Notes: generated from the sequence alone by a model not told the origin. A stretch of DNA of 64,000 nt from Fibrobacterota bacterium (GCA_028287505.1 JAQBPN010000087.1:1-64000), one strand, 5' to 3'; counted from the first letter of the stretch, positions 8,446 to 19,000 are shown. Made by a program: numbers and translations.

Positions 8446-9059
8446 TGCTGACTCAAAACCTGCCGGAATACTGGGAAGACTTGTACAAAGCGAAGAAGGA
8501 CGCATGGTGGGACACCGGTAAGGTAAGTCCCATCCTGGAGGAATTCTTCAAGAGTCCATCGTGCCCGAAGACCGGCCGCGTGCTGGTTCCCGGCGCCGGC
8601 CGCGGCTATGACGCCGCCGCCTGGGCGGCCCGCGGACACGAAACCCTGGCGGTGGATTTCTCCGGAACCGCCTACACGGCTCTCACCGCCCTCTCCGAAA
8701 AGCAACGCAAGCTCTCGGTCCTGAACATCGATCTGTTCGAACTCTCTCCCAAGAGCACCGAACCCTTCGACATCATTTTCGAATACTGCTGCTTCAACTC
8801 CATCCATCCCGGGCGCCGCGACGAATACTTCGAAGTCTGGGACAAGATGCTCACCCCCAACGGAATCGTGGTGGCGGCTTTCTACCCCCTCATCCGCACC
8901 ACCTCCCTGGACGGTCCGCCCCATCCCACCTCCGAAGGCGAGCTGATGGCCCGCCTGGACGGCGTCTTCGACATGGCCGAGAAAATCGTCCCCAAGAAGA
9001 GCCTGAAGGAACGCGTAGGCAAGGAAGAAATCTGGATCCTGAAAAAGGCCAAGCATTGA
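8445..9059 (+). CDS. SAM-dependent methyltransferase, thiopurine methyltransferase-like
   Basis: A 204-residue class I methyltransferase. It has WEDLYKAKKDAWWDTGKVSPILEEF at the N-terminus, motif I VLVPGAGRGYDAAAWAARGH (about 47-66), motif II AVDFSGTA, and IIFEYCCFNSIHPGRRDEYF. This pattern matches the TPMT/YwqL-like family (WxxxY..P.W..G....VPGCGRG..V), whose substrates include thiols, halides or thiopurines; the substrate here is not known. The ATG at 8445 overlaps the rlmN stop by one base. Two hairpins follow. Confidence 0.85.
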   Translation: MLTQNLPEYWEDLYKAKKDAWWDTGKVSPILEEFFKSPSCPKTGRVLVPGAGRGYDAAAWAARGHETLAVDFSGTAYTALTALSEKQRKLSVLNIDLFELSPKSTEPFDIIFEYCCFNSIHPGRRDEYFEVWDKMLTPNGIVVAAFYPLIRTTSLDGPPHPTSEGELMARLDGVFDMAEKIVPKKSLKERVGKEEIWILKKAKH

Positions 9060-9065
9060 TTCCCA

Positions 9066-9146
9066 GGGTAGCACAAGTGCTACCCGTACCTTCCAAGATA
9101 CCCAGTCTCCCCGAAGCCCCGCAATCCAAGGGCGCTTCGGGGACGG
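9066..9146 (+). terminator. Two hairpins after the rlmN operon
   Basis: GGGTAGCA-CAAG-TGCTACCC (9066-9085) is an 8-bp stem with a tetraloop starting 7 nt after the stop codon. CCCCGAAGC...GCTTCGGGG (about 9111-9146) is a second 9-bp stem. Neither has a strong U-tract, so they may be Rho-assisted or mRNA-stabilising. I see nothing coding in the remainder of 9060-9378. Confidence 0.5.
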
Positions 9147-9378
9147 CCTGCCCCCTCCGCCCTTCCTCCTCTATCTTCTCCAACGCCCCAAATCCCCCCA
9201 TTCTTTCCGCCAAAGTCCTTTGGGTTTTTCCCTCATAGCCTAAACATCCCAACTTCCTAAAACCCTGGGCTAAGACATTGGTTTTACTCTAGATGCCACC
9301 CCCCAGCTGGACCCCCTCCGTACGTAGCCGAACGCCACAGGTTGTGGTACTCTTTTCATTAAGGAGGCACTAGAAACG

Positions 9379-9981
9379 ATGGCTTACTTCTCCGCTAAAT
9401 CCACTTGGCTCAGTCTGGTCGACGGCGCAGGCAACCCCGGCGCCGAGGCCCGCAAACCCGAATCCGCCACCCCCCTGGATGGCCTGGCCCTCTCCTTCGA
9501 GGACTTCCGCCCCTGCTTTCCCGCCGAAGGACAGGGCATCGGATCCGATTCGACCGCGACCAAGGACGGCGTCACCGACAGCGCCGAAGACCTGGACTAC
9601 CTGCGCATCACCCTGGAACTGCGCCACCGCCTCTTCTTCCACTTCAAGGAATGGGAGTTCGGCCCGGCCCTGCTGGAGGATCATCTCCGGCTGGCCCAGG
9701 CCCAGACCGATCCCGAAGAGGCGCTCGCGCATTACTGCCAGGCCCGTCACGTATCCGTTACCCTGGTCGACAAACATGACCAACCCTCCTACCGCCTGGC
9801 CTGGATCGAGGCCGACCGCGTCATCGCGGAAATCCACGACCTGATCGGGAATGTGGAGAGCTGTGCGGTGTATGCCAAAGAGGGCTTGGAGGCGATCAAG
9901 CGGGGGAAGTTTCCGTCCTCCCTGGATATGCGCATCACCAAGCTTACGGTGCGGTTTTTGAATCTTCTCGGGCGTGCATGA
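9379..9981 (+). CDS. Conserved-type hypothetical cytosolic protein, 200 aa
   Basis: I do not recognise the family. The product is acidic and mostly helical after residue 70 (LDYLRITLELRHRLFFHFKEWEFGPALLEDHLRLAQ and IEADRVIAEIHDLIGNVESCAVYAKEGLEAI), without a signal peptide or membrane segment. The first 65 residues are probably disordered. A strong Shine-Dalgarno (AAGGAGG) lies about 12 nt before the ATG, which fixes the start. The gene stands alone, 4 bp before a long foldback repeat. Helical spacing hints at a TPR-like or four-helix fold, but that is only an impression. Confidence 0.7.
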   Translation: MAYFSAKSTWLSLVDGAGNPGAEARKPESATPLDGLALSFEDFRPCFPAEGQGIGSDSTATKDGVTDSAEDLDYLRITLELRHRLFFHFKEWEFGPALLEDHLRLAQAQTDPEEALAHYCQARHVSVTLVDKHDQPSYRLAWIEADRVIAEIHDLIGNVESCAVYAKEGLEAIKRGKFPSSLDMRITKLTVRFLNLLGRA

Positions 9982-9984
9982 CCC

Positions 9985-10219
9985 GGTCCCATGGGGGCGG
10001 GCGCCCGCACGCGCTGACGGCTCCGCCCTCCAGCTAATCGAAGCGCGGGGTCTGCCGGCCGAGCAGACGACTCCCTGATGGTCCGCGCGTGGGAGCGCAC
10101 ATGCCGGTCTCCTGACGTCAGACACCCGCAGAGTGCGCTCCGCTTCCACCCAGGGCTGCCCGGCCACGCTTCCGGACTCCGCCTGATTCGCGCGTGCGGG
10201 CGCCCGCCCCCACGGGACC
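9985..10219. repeat. 235-bp foldback element with 30-bp arms
   Basis: The arm at 9985-10014 is the reverse complement of 10190-10219 with one mismatch in 30 bp; both contain GGGCGGGCGCCCGC. Inside lie further complementary segments (GTGGGAGCGCAC near 10089 and GTGCGCTCC near 10134) and the perfect palindrome CTGACGTCAG (about 10112-10121). It starts 4 bp after a stop codon. It could be a large terminator, a MITE-like foldback or a structured RNA. Confidence 0.75.
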
Positions 10220-10455
10220 CCGCCAGATGCTCCGGGGAGATACAGAAGCCGCGCGGTCAACCGGGGAGGCGAAGTCCATGCAAAGCCGATACGGCCCAGC
10301 CTGACCGGGTCGAAACCAAGACAGGCATCGACCGCGGCAGGTTTTCATCGGGTCTGCGAGTCCCAACAGCGAACCCTACCGCAACCTTACAGCCCAGAAC
10401 CGGCCCACTCCACCTTCACCCCGCGCTCACCCCGCGCCCCCCGAAGTCTACGCCC

Positions 10456-10660
10456 CAACCTCACCGCGCACCGATCGCCCCCAGCGGTCTGAGCCGCGTG
10501 GGCACAAAAGCCCGCGCCTCCAAAGTCATTGATCCAACCTCACCGCGCACAGTTCGCCCCGCGGACTGTGCCGCGTGGGTTACAACCGCCCCACCCCCGA
10601 AGTCATCGTCCAACCCAAAGCGCGCACGGTCCGCCCCGCGGACGGTGCCGCCGCGCCTCC
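10456..10660. repeat. Three imperfect about 77-bp tandem repeats, each with a hairpin
   Basis: Units begin with CAACC at 10456, 10535 and 10611, and each is preceded by a variant of CGAAGTCATCGTC. Within each unit a GC-rich hairpin occurs: CACAGTTCGCCCCGCGGACTG in the second and CGGTCCGCCCCGCGGACGG in the third, with a poorer version in the first. The hairpin arms change together while the CGCCCCGCG centre is kept. The long plus-strand frames across 10078-11587 look non-coding (Pro/Arg/Thr-rich, no ribosome-binding site). Confidence 0.65.
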
Positions 10661-10843
10661 CAGACAAGCAGGGAACCTGCCGACCCGGAGGTCCCAACGA
10701 CCCAGCCCAATCCTCCCAGGCGGCCTACGCCCCCCTCAGTCGAAAGCACGGTGATGTCTACGCAGACAATCGGCCACACCGCCGCCGCTACAAAGGTCGT
10801 CCGGGTTCCTCCGGCCTCTTGGTCACCAGGTATACGACCGCAC

Positions 10844-11102
10844 GGTCGCGCGGGTCCGGGGTTCCCGGGCCTATCAGGCGGAATCGGAAGGAAAGCCCGC
10901 GAAGTCCAGACCGCGGTTTGCGGGGCCGAACGGCACGGGCGCAAGCGAGCGCCTGCGAGACCCCGCTTGCGAGAGCCGCCCATCGCGAGCGAAGCGCAGA
11001 AGACTAATAACGTTGGGTCCGGCCGTTCGGCCGGAAGACTCGGAGGTTCGAAAGCAAACCCGATGAAGCCGTCAGGCCCGGGAACCCCGGACCCGCGCGA
11101 CC
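10844..11102. repeat. 259-bp foldback element with perfect 29-bp arms
   Basis: The arm at 10844-10872 (GGTCGCGCGGGTCCGGGG...) is perfectly complementary to 11074-11102. Its interior holds TCCGGCCGTTCGGCCGGA (about 11021-11038) and other self-complementary runs. It ends 11 bp from the secDF stop codon, mirroring the position of the first foldback next to the gene on the left. So the 1.1 kb between two convergent genes consists almost wholly of structured repeats. Confidence 0.75.
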
Positions 11103-11112
11103 TTGAGACCGC

Positions 11113-13806
11113 CTACTTCTTGGCAGCCATCGCCGGACGAACCCGGCGCCTATCCCACCAGACAACGAAGGGACAGGCCACGGCAATCGTGGAATACGTC
11201 CCGACCACGACGCCAATGACCATCGCCACGCTGAAATCGCGCACCGACGAAGCCCCCATCACCGCCAGAATCACCACGGTGAACAACACCGTCAAATGCG
11301 TGATAATCGAACGGCTCAGGCACTGGTTGTTGGCGCTGTTCACCCGCGACGCGAAGCTCTCCTTGGAACTGGCCACGCCGGTCAGTTCGCGGATGCGGTC
11401 GAAGATGATGATCGAATCGTTCAGCGAATACCCGATGATGGTCAGGATGGCCGCCACGAAATCGAGGGAGATTTCCATCCCGAACAAGGCGAACAATCCC
11501 AGGGTGATCAGACTGTCATGGATCAGCCCGAGCACGCCGCCCACGCCGAAGCCGAGGCCGTTGCGTCCGAAGCGGAACCAGATGTAGAGCACGATCAACA
11601 CCAGGGCCGAAAGGATGGAAAGCACCGCGGACTTGCGCAGGTCCTTGCCCACCGAGGGACCGACCGTATCTTCGCCTTCGATCGTGGATCCCGCCACCGC
11701 ACGGGCGATAATGCCCCGGGAGGCGGTGTCTTCAGCCACCTTGGGAAGGAAAACCAGCAAGCGGTTCTCGTTGATTGCGCCCAGGGTCTGGACACGCGGG
11801 GCTTCGAGACCGGCGGATTCGATTTCCCTGCGGACTTTTTCGATGTCGGGCTTCTGGTCGAACTTGACGCGGTAGACATGGCCGCCGGTGAAGTCGATGC
11901 CGAAATGCAGGCCCTTCACGGCGATGGCGCCCAAGGCCAGCACCAGGATGACGATGGAAAGGCCCACGTAGTACTTGGCCAGGGGAATGACCTTGATGTC
12001 CACTTCATGGAACCAATTGATGCCCTTGCCGATGGAAAGCTGCTTCACGTCGCGGCCGGCGAGGATGTAGTCGAATACCAGGCGGGTGACGATGATGGCC
12101 GTGTACATGGAAGCGCCCAGGCCGACCATGAGGGTCAGACCGAAACCCTTGATGGGGCCGACGCCGATGTAATACAGGATGGCGGCGGTTCCGAAGGTGG
12201 TCACGTTGGAATCGAAAATGGCGCTGAAGGCTTTCTTGTATCCCGCGTCGATGGCGGCGCGCACGCTGCGGCCCGCCCGCAATTCTTCCCGGATGCGCTC
12301 GAAAATCAGCACGTTGGAGTCCACGGCCATACCGATGGTGAGCACAATGCCGGCGATGCCGGGCAGGGTCAGGGTGGCGTGGAATGCGCCCAACACGGCG
12401 AAGAGGATGATCATGTTGAGAAGCAGGGCGAGATTGGCGATCAGGCCGGCGCCCCTATAGTAGAGCGCCATGAAGCCGGCGACCAGGGCCAAGGCGATCA
12501 AGGCGGCCATCAGGCCCTTGTGGATGTTGTCTTCGCCCAGGGTGGGTCCCACCGAGCGCAACTCTGCGATTTTCATGGGGGCGGGCAGGGAGCCGGCGCG
12601 CAGGGTAATCGCAAGCTGGTTGGCTTCTTTCATGTCCCCGATACCGGTGATGGAAGCCTGTCCGTTGGGGATGGCGCCCTGGATGACGGGGGCCGAATAG
12701 ACCACGGAGTCCAGAACGATGGCCAGCTGTTTGCCGATATTGGCGCTGGTGATGCGCCGGAACTCTTTGGGTCCGATGCCTTTGAAGCTGAGGCTTACCG
12801 CCACTTCGCCCGAATTCAAACCGCCGCCTTCGCGCCTGGGTTTTGCATCGGCGATGTTGGCTCCGGTCATTTCCGGGCGGTGCTTGAGGAGATACAGGCG
12901 GCGGATTTTGGTCTGACCGCCTTCCAGGGTCTCGATGTCCCGGCCCCACAGGAACTGGTAGCGGCTGGGGATGAGGGCCTGGATGTCCGGATCCTCGAGA
13001 ATGGCCTTGGCCTTGCCGACGTTCTCAGCCTTGACGGCCAGATCGCGGCCCATGGGCACGAGCAGGGATCCGAAGGGACGGTTCTTGTAGAATTCGGAAG
13101 CGGATTCCGCGGAGGTATCCGCGGCGCCGAGAGCGCTCTTGGTGGAATCCGCCTTTTTGGCGCTATCGCTGGCGGATGCCAGGAGGCCGGTGGAGTCCTT
13201 GGCCGCGGCCTTGGAAGTGTCCTTGCCGACCACGCGGCCGAAAATGTCCTGGACGGCCTGGGCGGTATCGCTTGCGGGACCGGCGCCTTTTTCGGGTTTA
13301 CCGCCGGAACGGCGGTTGAGGAAGGCGTCAATCTTGTCCAAAACGGGCTTGAACTCGGTCCCTTCAGGGATCAGTTTGAACTCCAGGAGGGCGGTGGCGC
13401 CGATGAGGCGGCGCGCGTCATCGGCGCCCATGCCGGCCAGATCGGCCACGATGCGGTTATCCCCGGAGCGGGTAATGAGAGGTTCGCTCAATCCGTACTG
13501 ATCCACGCGGTTCCGGAGGATTTCCAGGGAACGGTCCATCACGTCCTTCTGGGCTTCCTTGTCCAGCTTCTCCTTATTCACCTCGACGATGATATGGGTG
13601 CCGCCGGCCAGATCCAAACCAAGGTTGATGGCTTTGGATGCCGTATTTGGATGGTCTTTCTTGAAAATTTCCCGTTCCCGCTTCTCGAGGGGCAGGTTGG
13701 CGTCGTTGCTCTTGGAAAAGACCTGGATGCTTGGCCAGAGGCTGACGCCGCACAGCGCCAGGATGATGAGCAACAGAACTGTGCGTAATCCGGTATCCCT
13801 TTTCAT
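11113..13806 (-). CDS. secDF: Fused protein translocase subunit SecDF
   Basis: The accessory part of the Sec translocon, which uses proton-motive force to help pull exported proteins across the inner membrane. The 897-residue product fuses SecD (about 1-590) to SecF (about 600-897). SecD landmarks: one N-terminal membrane helix, LGLDLAGGTHIIVEVNKEKL, the periplasmic P1 region, IAGIVLTIGMAVDSNVLIFERIREELRAG. SecF landmarks: FGIDFTGGHVYRVKF and IIGYSLNDSIIIFDRIRE. A linker of about 90 residues rich in Ala, Ser and Lys (residues about 175-265) interrupts P1. Start ATG at 13806. The gene is alone, with no yajC neighbour. The load of exported proteins here fits a need for it. Confidence 0.95.
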   Translation of the reverse strand: MKRDTGLRTVLLLIILALCGVSLWPSIQVFSKSNDANLPLEKREREIFKKDHPNTASKAINLGLDLAGGTHIIVEVNKEKLDKEAQKDVMDRSLEILRNRVDQYGLSEPLITRSGDNRIVADLAGMGADDARRLIGATALLEFKLIPEGTEFKPVLDKIDAFLNRRSGGKPEKGAGPASDTAQAVQDIFGRVVGKDTSKAAAKDSTGLLASASDSAKKADSTKSALGAADTSAESASEFYKNRPFGSLLVPMGRDLAVKAENVGKAKAILEDPDIQALIPSRYQFLWGRDIETLEGGQTKIRRLYLLKHRPEMTGANIADAKPRREGGGLNSGEVAVSLSFKGIGPKEFRRITSANIGKQLAIVLDSVVYSAPVIQGAIPNGQASITGIGDMKEANQLAITLRAGSLPAPMKIAELRSVGPTLGEDNIHKGLMAALIALALVAGFMALYYRGAGLIANLALLLNMIILFAVLGAFHATLTLPGIAGIVLTIGMAVDSNVLIFERIREELRAGRSVRAAIDAGYKKAFSAIFDSNVTTFGTAAILYYIGVGPIKGFGLTLMVGLGASMYTAIIVTRLVFDYILAGRDVKQLSIGKGINWFHEVDIKVIPLAKYYVGLSIVILVLALGAIAVKGLHFGIDFTGGHVYRVKFDQKPDIEKVRREIESAGLEAPRVQTLGAINENRLLVFLPKVAEDTASRGIIARAVAGSTIEGEDTVGPSVGKDLRKSAVLSILSALVLIVLYIWFRFGRNGLGFGVGGVLGLIHDSLITLGLFALFGMEISLDFVAAILTIIGYSLNDSIIIFDRIRELTGVASSKESFASRVNSANNQCLSRSIITHLTVLFTVVILAVMGASSVRDFSVAMVIGVVVGTYSTIAVACPFVVWWDRRRVRPAMAAKK

Positions 13807-14012
13807 GGATCTTGTGAACCCTTCATCTCAAAAATCGTTGGAACGAACCGTCGTACCTGGGATGGTTTCCCTGGGCTAAGTCGTTGAAAAAAGCTGCCCC
13901 AATATAGAAAAGGTGGCCCGGAGAAGGGAGGGCGGGAGGGGTAATGAGCAAAACGATGGGACCGGGCTGCCCGGTCTATCCCCAATCACGGTAACCGGCA
14001 GGGAGGTTCGGA

Positions 14013-14711
14013 CTAAACGGTTTTGGGCCGGTAGGACTGCAGGAGAAGCTTGAATTCCGGATTCTGGCGCAATCCTTCCAGATCCGGATCGCGAAGCACC
14101 CATTCAAAGTCGGAGAATCCTTTGCACAGGGCCATTTCCATGGCGGCCAAGGCCTGCTCCCTTTTGGCCAGCAACGAATAGTAGCACGCCAGATCGTAAT
14201 AGGCGGCGGTGCAATCCGCATCCAGGAGCACGGCCTTCTTGCAGGCTGCGACGCTCTCTTCCAGACGACCGGGCTTTTTCAGAAGGGATCCCAGCAGGAT
14301 ATAGCCGGGGGCGAAGCGGGGGTTCAGTTCCAGGGCGCGGCGGCAATGGGTTTCCGCTTCCGGGAAGCGTTCCAGGCTTTTATAGACGCCTGACAGGCAA
14401 TAGTGGGCGTCGAAGGTATCATGCCCGCAATCCATGGCCTGGCGGAAACACTCCACCGCATCTTCATACAGATAGGCGTCCGCGAATTCCAGGCCCCGGT
14501 CGAAGAGCCATTTCCCTTCCTGGGACAGGCGTTCGGGAGCTTCGCCATCGGAGCCGAGATCGAGGGATTTTTCGAGGATGTTCATGGCGGCGGAGATTTT
14601 CCCGGCCCTCAGCAGGAGGTCGGAAAGTTCGCGATAGAGAGCCTTGCCGTCCTGGGAGGATTTGATCTTCTCTCTCAAGACGCAGACCTTTTCCCTTAAC
14701 AAATCTTCCAT
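14013..14711 (-). CDS. Tetratricopeptide-repeat protein
   Basis: A 232-residue protein of helical TPR units, probably a cytosolic scaffold. Repeats are visible as AYLYEDAVECFRQAMDCGHDTFDAHYCLSGVYKSLERFPEAETHCRRALELNPRFAPGYILLGSLLKKPGRLEESVAACKKAVLLDADCTAAYYDLACYYSLLAKREQALAAMEMAL in shortened form: the A-x6-Y and P-x-F positions recur every 34 residues from about 80 to 215. The ATG at 14711 (MEDLLREKV) is the likely start; the frame runs to 14933 but into sequence without TPR character. There is no signal peptide. The partner is unknown and the neighbours are exported proteins on the same strand. Confidence 0.75.
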   Translation of the reverse strand: MEDLLREKVCVLREKIKSSQDGKALYRELSDLLLRAGKISAAMNILEKSLDLGSDGEAPERLSQEGKWLFDRGLEFADAYLYEDAVECFRQAMDCGHDTFDAHYCLSGVYKSLERFPEAETHCRRALELNPRFAPGYILLGSLLKKPGRLEESVAACKKAVLLDADCTAAYYDLACYYSLLAKREQALAAMEMALCKGFSDFEWVLRDPDLEGLRQNPEFKLLLQSYRPKTV

Positions 14712-14850
14712 ATGCCCCGGGGATGTCCTGTTGTCCACAAAATATAATGTTGGGTCGGCCCTGCAGGGTGGTAAATCGCCAGCCACCCTGGGGTTTCTAT
14801 GGTCAAGAACCGAAAGTGTCCGGTTCTCCTCCATTTTCAGCGTTTCCGGC

Positions 14851-15933
14851 CTATTCAGGCACCAGGTAGCCGAACAGACCGTGGCTTTCCTCGGCCGGAC
14901 CGGCCGTGAAGTAGAGGCGCCCCCCCGCTCCATAGAGCCCGCCGCCGCTGGTCAGGTACAAGGCCCAAAGTCCATCGATCTGGATGGGATGGCCGGTTGG
15001 GTCCAATACCTGGCCCAGGAAGCCGCCTTGGGAGTCGTAGACGTGGATGAGCCCGTCCCCGAAATTACCGATGAAAATGCCGTTCTCGAACGGACCGAAG
15101 GTTCCGGGAATGGAGACGATGGCCCAGGGAGAATTGAGGCGATCATTGGAAAGGAAGCGGCGCTTCAGCACTCCGTTCGTCCCGAACACGTCCACGTATC
15201 CGGCCCCCGGTCCCGCGGAATCGTCCTCATTGTCCGGACCCTTGAGGCGCGCATAGGCGACGAAGAGTTCGGAACCGATCAGGGCGACATTGAAGGGAGC
15301 GAAGTCGGCGGGCATGGCCGTGTCCGCGAAAAGACGCGTGGTATCGCGATGGAATTGGGCGTCGAACACGTCCACCTGCCGGCCTTTGAAATTGGCGACA
15401 TAGAGGAAGTTTTTTCCGCTGTCCTGGGCCAAAGCGATGCCTTTATACACCGCTTCCGAATCGGATCGGTCAGCCACGATTTTCGCCGTGGCCCCCGCAT
15501 TCCAGGCGCTCAGGGATCCGTCCTCCCCGGCGAAAATGAACAGGGCTTTTCCGGTCCCGTCCGGCATCGGGAAATCCGCGGTGCCGTTGAAGACCATGCC
15601 GGTGGGCGCACCCACCGGATCCTTGGCGCCCGGAACGGAGACGGCAGCGCCTGCGGAACTGCCGTCGGCGTTGTAAATGGTGGTCTTTCCGGTATGGTTG
15701 TCGGCCACCCAAAGCAAACCGGTGGGCCCGGCGGCGATGCCCCAGGGATTCACCAGGTTGGCGTCCCGGAACTGGGCCGGGAAGATGGAACTGTCGGAGA
15801 TCAGGTTCACTTGCCGGAAGCTGGTTCCGGAATTGCCCCCGTTGTCATAGGTGTTGCAACCCGCGAGAATCAGGGCGGGGACGGCGAGAGATGCGAAGAT
15901 ACGGAAATTTCGGATAGATCGGATGCCAGGCAT
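14851..15933 (-). CDS. TIGR03118-family beta-propeller lipoprotein
   Basis: A 360-residue exported protein of the TIGR03118 type. The N-terminus MPGIRSIRNFRIFASLAVPALILAGC carries a lipobox (LAGC), so the mature protein is probably lipid-anchored at about Cys26. The body has NHL/propeller-like blades: NLVNPWGIAAGPTGLLWVADN, LYVANFKGRQVDVFD, NSPWAIVSIPG and FIGNFGDGLIHVYDSQGG. These are hallmarks of the family, whose function is not known. Start ATG at 15933 is fixed by AGGAGG 6 nt upstream; the frame continues to 15999 without a better start. It is transcribed away from the giant multidomain gene with about 155 bp between. Confidence 0.8.
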   Translation of the reverse strand: MPGIRSIRNFRIFASLAVPALILAGCNTYDNGGNSGTSFRQVNLISDSSIFPAQFRDANLVNPWGIAAGPTGLLWVADNHTGKTTIYNADGSSAGAAVSVPGAKDPVGAPTGMVFNGTADFPMPDGTGKALFIFAGEDGSLSAWNAGATAKIVADRSDSEAVYKGIALAQDSGKNFLYVANFKGRQVDVFDAQFHRDTTRLFADTAMPADFAPFNVALIGSELFVAYARLKGPDNEDDSAGPGAGYVDVFGTNGVLKRRFLSNDRLNSPWAIVSIPGTFGPFENGIFIGNFGDGLIHVYDSQGGFLGQVLDPTGHPIQIDGLWALYLTSGGGLYGAGGRLYFTAGPAEESHGLFGYLVPE

Positions 15934-16087
15934 GGGTTCCTCCTGCGGCTCGAAAGGGAAAAGACTGGCGGGACTTGAATAAGAAAACCTTTCCGCCAAG
16001 GAATCGCAAAGGTTTTATGGGACGCGAATTGGCATGATTCCGTAGCCGGGATCACGTTGATATTGACATTTAGGCAGGGAGGCGGCT

Positions 16088-19000
16088 TCAGCGGAGGGCG
16101 CTGAATTTTTCCACGCGATGCGCCGACCAATCCGCGCCGCGCGCGTCGATCCCGATCAGGTAGACGCCCTGCGCGGGCGCTTCCCGGCCCGGTCCCAAAG
16201 CGGGCCAACCCCAGGCGTGGCGCCCGGGAGCCAGTTCGAGGCCGCGCAATCCGCCCGCCTCTTTTCCATCGGGAGACCAGATGCGCACATCCACCCGGGC
16301 GGAAACCGGCAACATCAGGGTCAGCTCCAGGCCGCCGGCGACCGCGCGCAAGGACGAAGAGAATCCGCCCGCCTCCACCCTGCCCCGCGTCAGATCGGAA
16401 ACTTCGGCCAGGGCCTCGGCCGTGCCGGCGTAGATCCTCAGGGTGTCGTCCCCGGTAACAGGCACGCTACTCCCCGTGTTCAGGCGGTATTTCACGCCGC
16501 GGGAAGGCGAGACCGCCCAGAATTGGAAACCCGGCGGCAGCTTTGCGGCGTCCACTTCCATGCGGTAACCTTGCGGTTTCCCTTGGGCCATCAGGGTCCA
16601 GGACATGGCCCGCGTGGCCTGCCAGGCGACATAGTCCGTGGCCAGGGCCTTCCCCTCCCGGGAAAGCCAGGTTTCTCCGCCCCCGCCATTTCCTTTTTCC
16701 CGGGGAGGCGGCAGCCATTCATCTTCCACGCCCAGGCCCGTTTTCGCGAATCCGGCCGCGCCCAGCTCCAAAGGCGAACCTTCCCCCATCTTCAGGACCA
16801 GGCTCAAGCCTCCGGTCGCGGAAGCCTTGGCGCCCGCAGTCGCGGCCGCGGAAGCGCGCGCGGCTCCGGGCCCCACCCGTACCATGGTGTCCAGGCCGGC
16901 GTACCATACGTAATACCCCTCCCAGGGACGCAGGGAGTCCGGCCGGGTATAGGCGGTTCCATCGAAGCCGCGCAGGCCCTTCAAGGGCGAGCGCAGGTAA
17001 CTGTCCCCATCCTTGGGTGAAATCGGCCAGGCCATGGGCCGGAAGGCGGGGCAGGTGACGGTGTTCCAACCTTGCTTCAGGGTGATGGGGAAAAGGCCGT
17101 CCGTATCGGATTCGGAAGTGCGGCCGGGAGGGAAGGACAGGCTGGCCGCGCCCGCTTCGGACGCCAGCCAGAATCCCCGGCCGGCCGGCAAGGTGTCCCG
17201 GTCCTGCAGCAGCTCATAAGCGCCTTTGGCGCCGGAGGAAGTGCGCCATACGGCGCCGTATAATTTTCCCGGACCGGTGAGCGCGGTGAGCTGCGTCAGG
17301 GAAAGCGGATCGTGGGAGAAGTAAGGCAACCCGGCCAGCTTCCATTGCAATCCCGGTTTCAGATCCAGCGACGCGGAGACTCCGGCCAGGGTCCTGGACA
17401 GGGTGAATACGCGGCCGGCCTGGCGCGGAAATTCGGAGAGGTTCACCGCGTCCGTGGCCTGGAAGCGCGCCTCCAGCGGAGTTGAAGATTCTCCGGGAAG
17501 CCGGAAGGCGAATTTCATGATCTCTCCGGAAGATCCGCCCCACCATCCCAGACTGTCATGCCCGCCGTTCCAGACGTGCAGCTTGCATTGGAGGTTGGAG
17601 ACATTGTCCTCCATCACGAAATAAGCGTATAGGGAATCCGCTCCGTGCACCTCGGTGCCGGCAAAGCGGATGCGGGGCGGTAGGGTATCGCGGCCCCAGA
17701 AATAGCTGCCCGCCGAAGGGATCCACAGCAATCCGTCCTTGGGAGGCATCCAGTGGAATCTTCCTTCGCCGTCCATGAGATACAGGGAGATGCCGTCCAT
17801 GGCCGTGCCCGTCAATTGCAGGCCGGGAAAGGCCGCCAAGCTGTCGGTGGTGGCTACGTTGAACAAGGGGCCGAACCTGTCGAAACCGCGGGGAGGCGGA
17901 TTCCACGTGAGACCGGCAGTGACCAGCACGGGAACCTTGCTGTCCTGGACGGGGTAGCTGATGATATGGGTGGGATCGACATTGGTAAACCGGCCGGGAT
18001 TGAGCGTGTCGCCGCCGGAACCGGGTGAGGTACGCACCTCGTAGGCCGCGGTCAGGGTTGCGCTGGGAGTGCCGTTGCGATAGGCCTTGGCTTTGATCAC
18101 CGTGTTCTTCTCCAGAAGGATCGAGGATTGCACCGCATGCGTCGTGCCCGCGGTGGAATCCGGCTCGCTTCCATCCAGGGTGTAAAAGATCCGGGTATTG
18201 TCCGCGGCGCAGGTGAGCTGCACGAGCAGGCTGCCTTCATAAGGGCCGGCAGGAGGAGCGGCCGTAGGCGCGGGCGTGGGGGTGACGGCCTGCGTGCCGA
18301 AGGTCAGCACCTTGGAATCCGGCCGCTGGGTTTCGTAAGCAAGCTTGATCCAACCGGCATCCCTATTCAACGCCAACACCTGCACGGCGTCAATGCTCCC
18401 GTAGAAACCGGATCCGTAGGTGTTGTCGGATTTCCGCAAGGCTCCTATGCCCAATGCCCCCCCTGCCAAGGGAAGGATGTTTCCGGACAAGGCTGCGACC
18501 TGAACTCCATCCGTGTAGAGCTGGAAATTGGTCCCGTCGCAGACTGCGGAGATGAAATGCCATTTGTCATCGCCGATATCCACGCCCTGGGTGGAGTATA
18601 AAGCCCCCGATACGCTCCTGGTCCAGAGGTTGAGTTGGCCGTCCTTGGAAACGACGCGGAAGTCCCCGACGCCGGAAGCGCCGGTCTGCATGCCCATCAA
18701 GGCGGGTTCCAATTCGCCGGATGCTTTTTGCGCCGCCATATTTTCCCTGGCCCACATGGAAATTGTGAAGGCCTGCAAGGAGCCCGTAGCGGCAGGGGCC
18801 AATCCCACGTGCCCGCTGCCCGCCAGGTCGAACCCGGTGGCTATGACGCCCGGCCGTCCGCCGGTCACTCCGCCTACGGCCCCCATGTACCCGTTACCGG
18901 AGGCGTCCGCCGCGTCGCCGGAGCTTTCATCGAATTGCCACACGCCCCGATAGCCGGCCGCGGAAGCGAATACGGCGGCCCCGTTCGACGCGGCCTTGGC

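Noticed and set aside
11041-11075. GGTTCGAA motif as a tRNA T-loop
   Set aside because: No acceptor stem or anticodon arm can be formed around it; it is part of the second foldback.
10078-11587. Plus-strand frames of 309 and 352 aa
   Set aside because: Pro/Arg/Thr-rich translation, no ribosome-binding site, lying on foldbacks and repeats and partly antisense to secDF.
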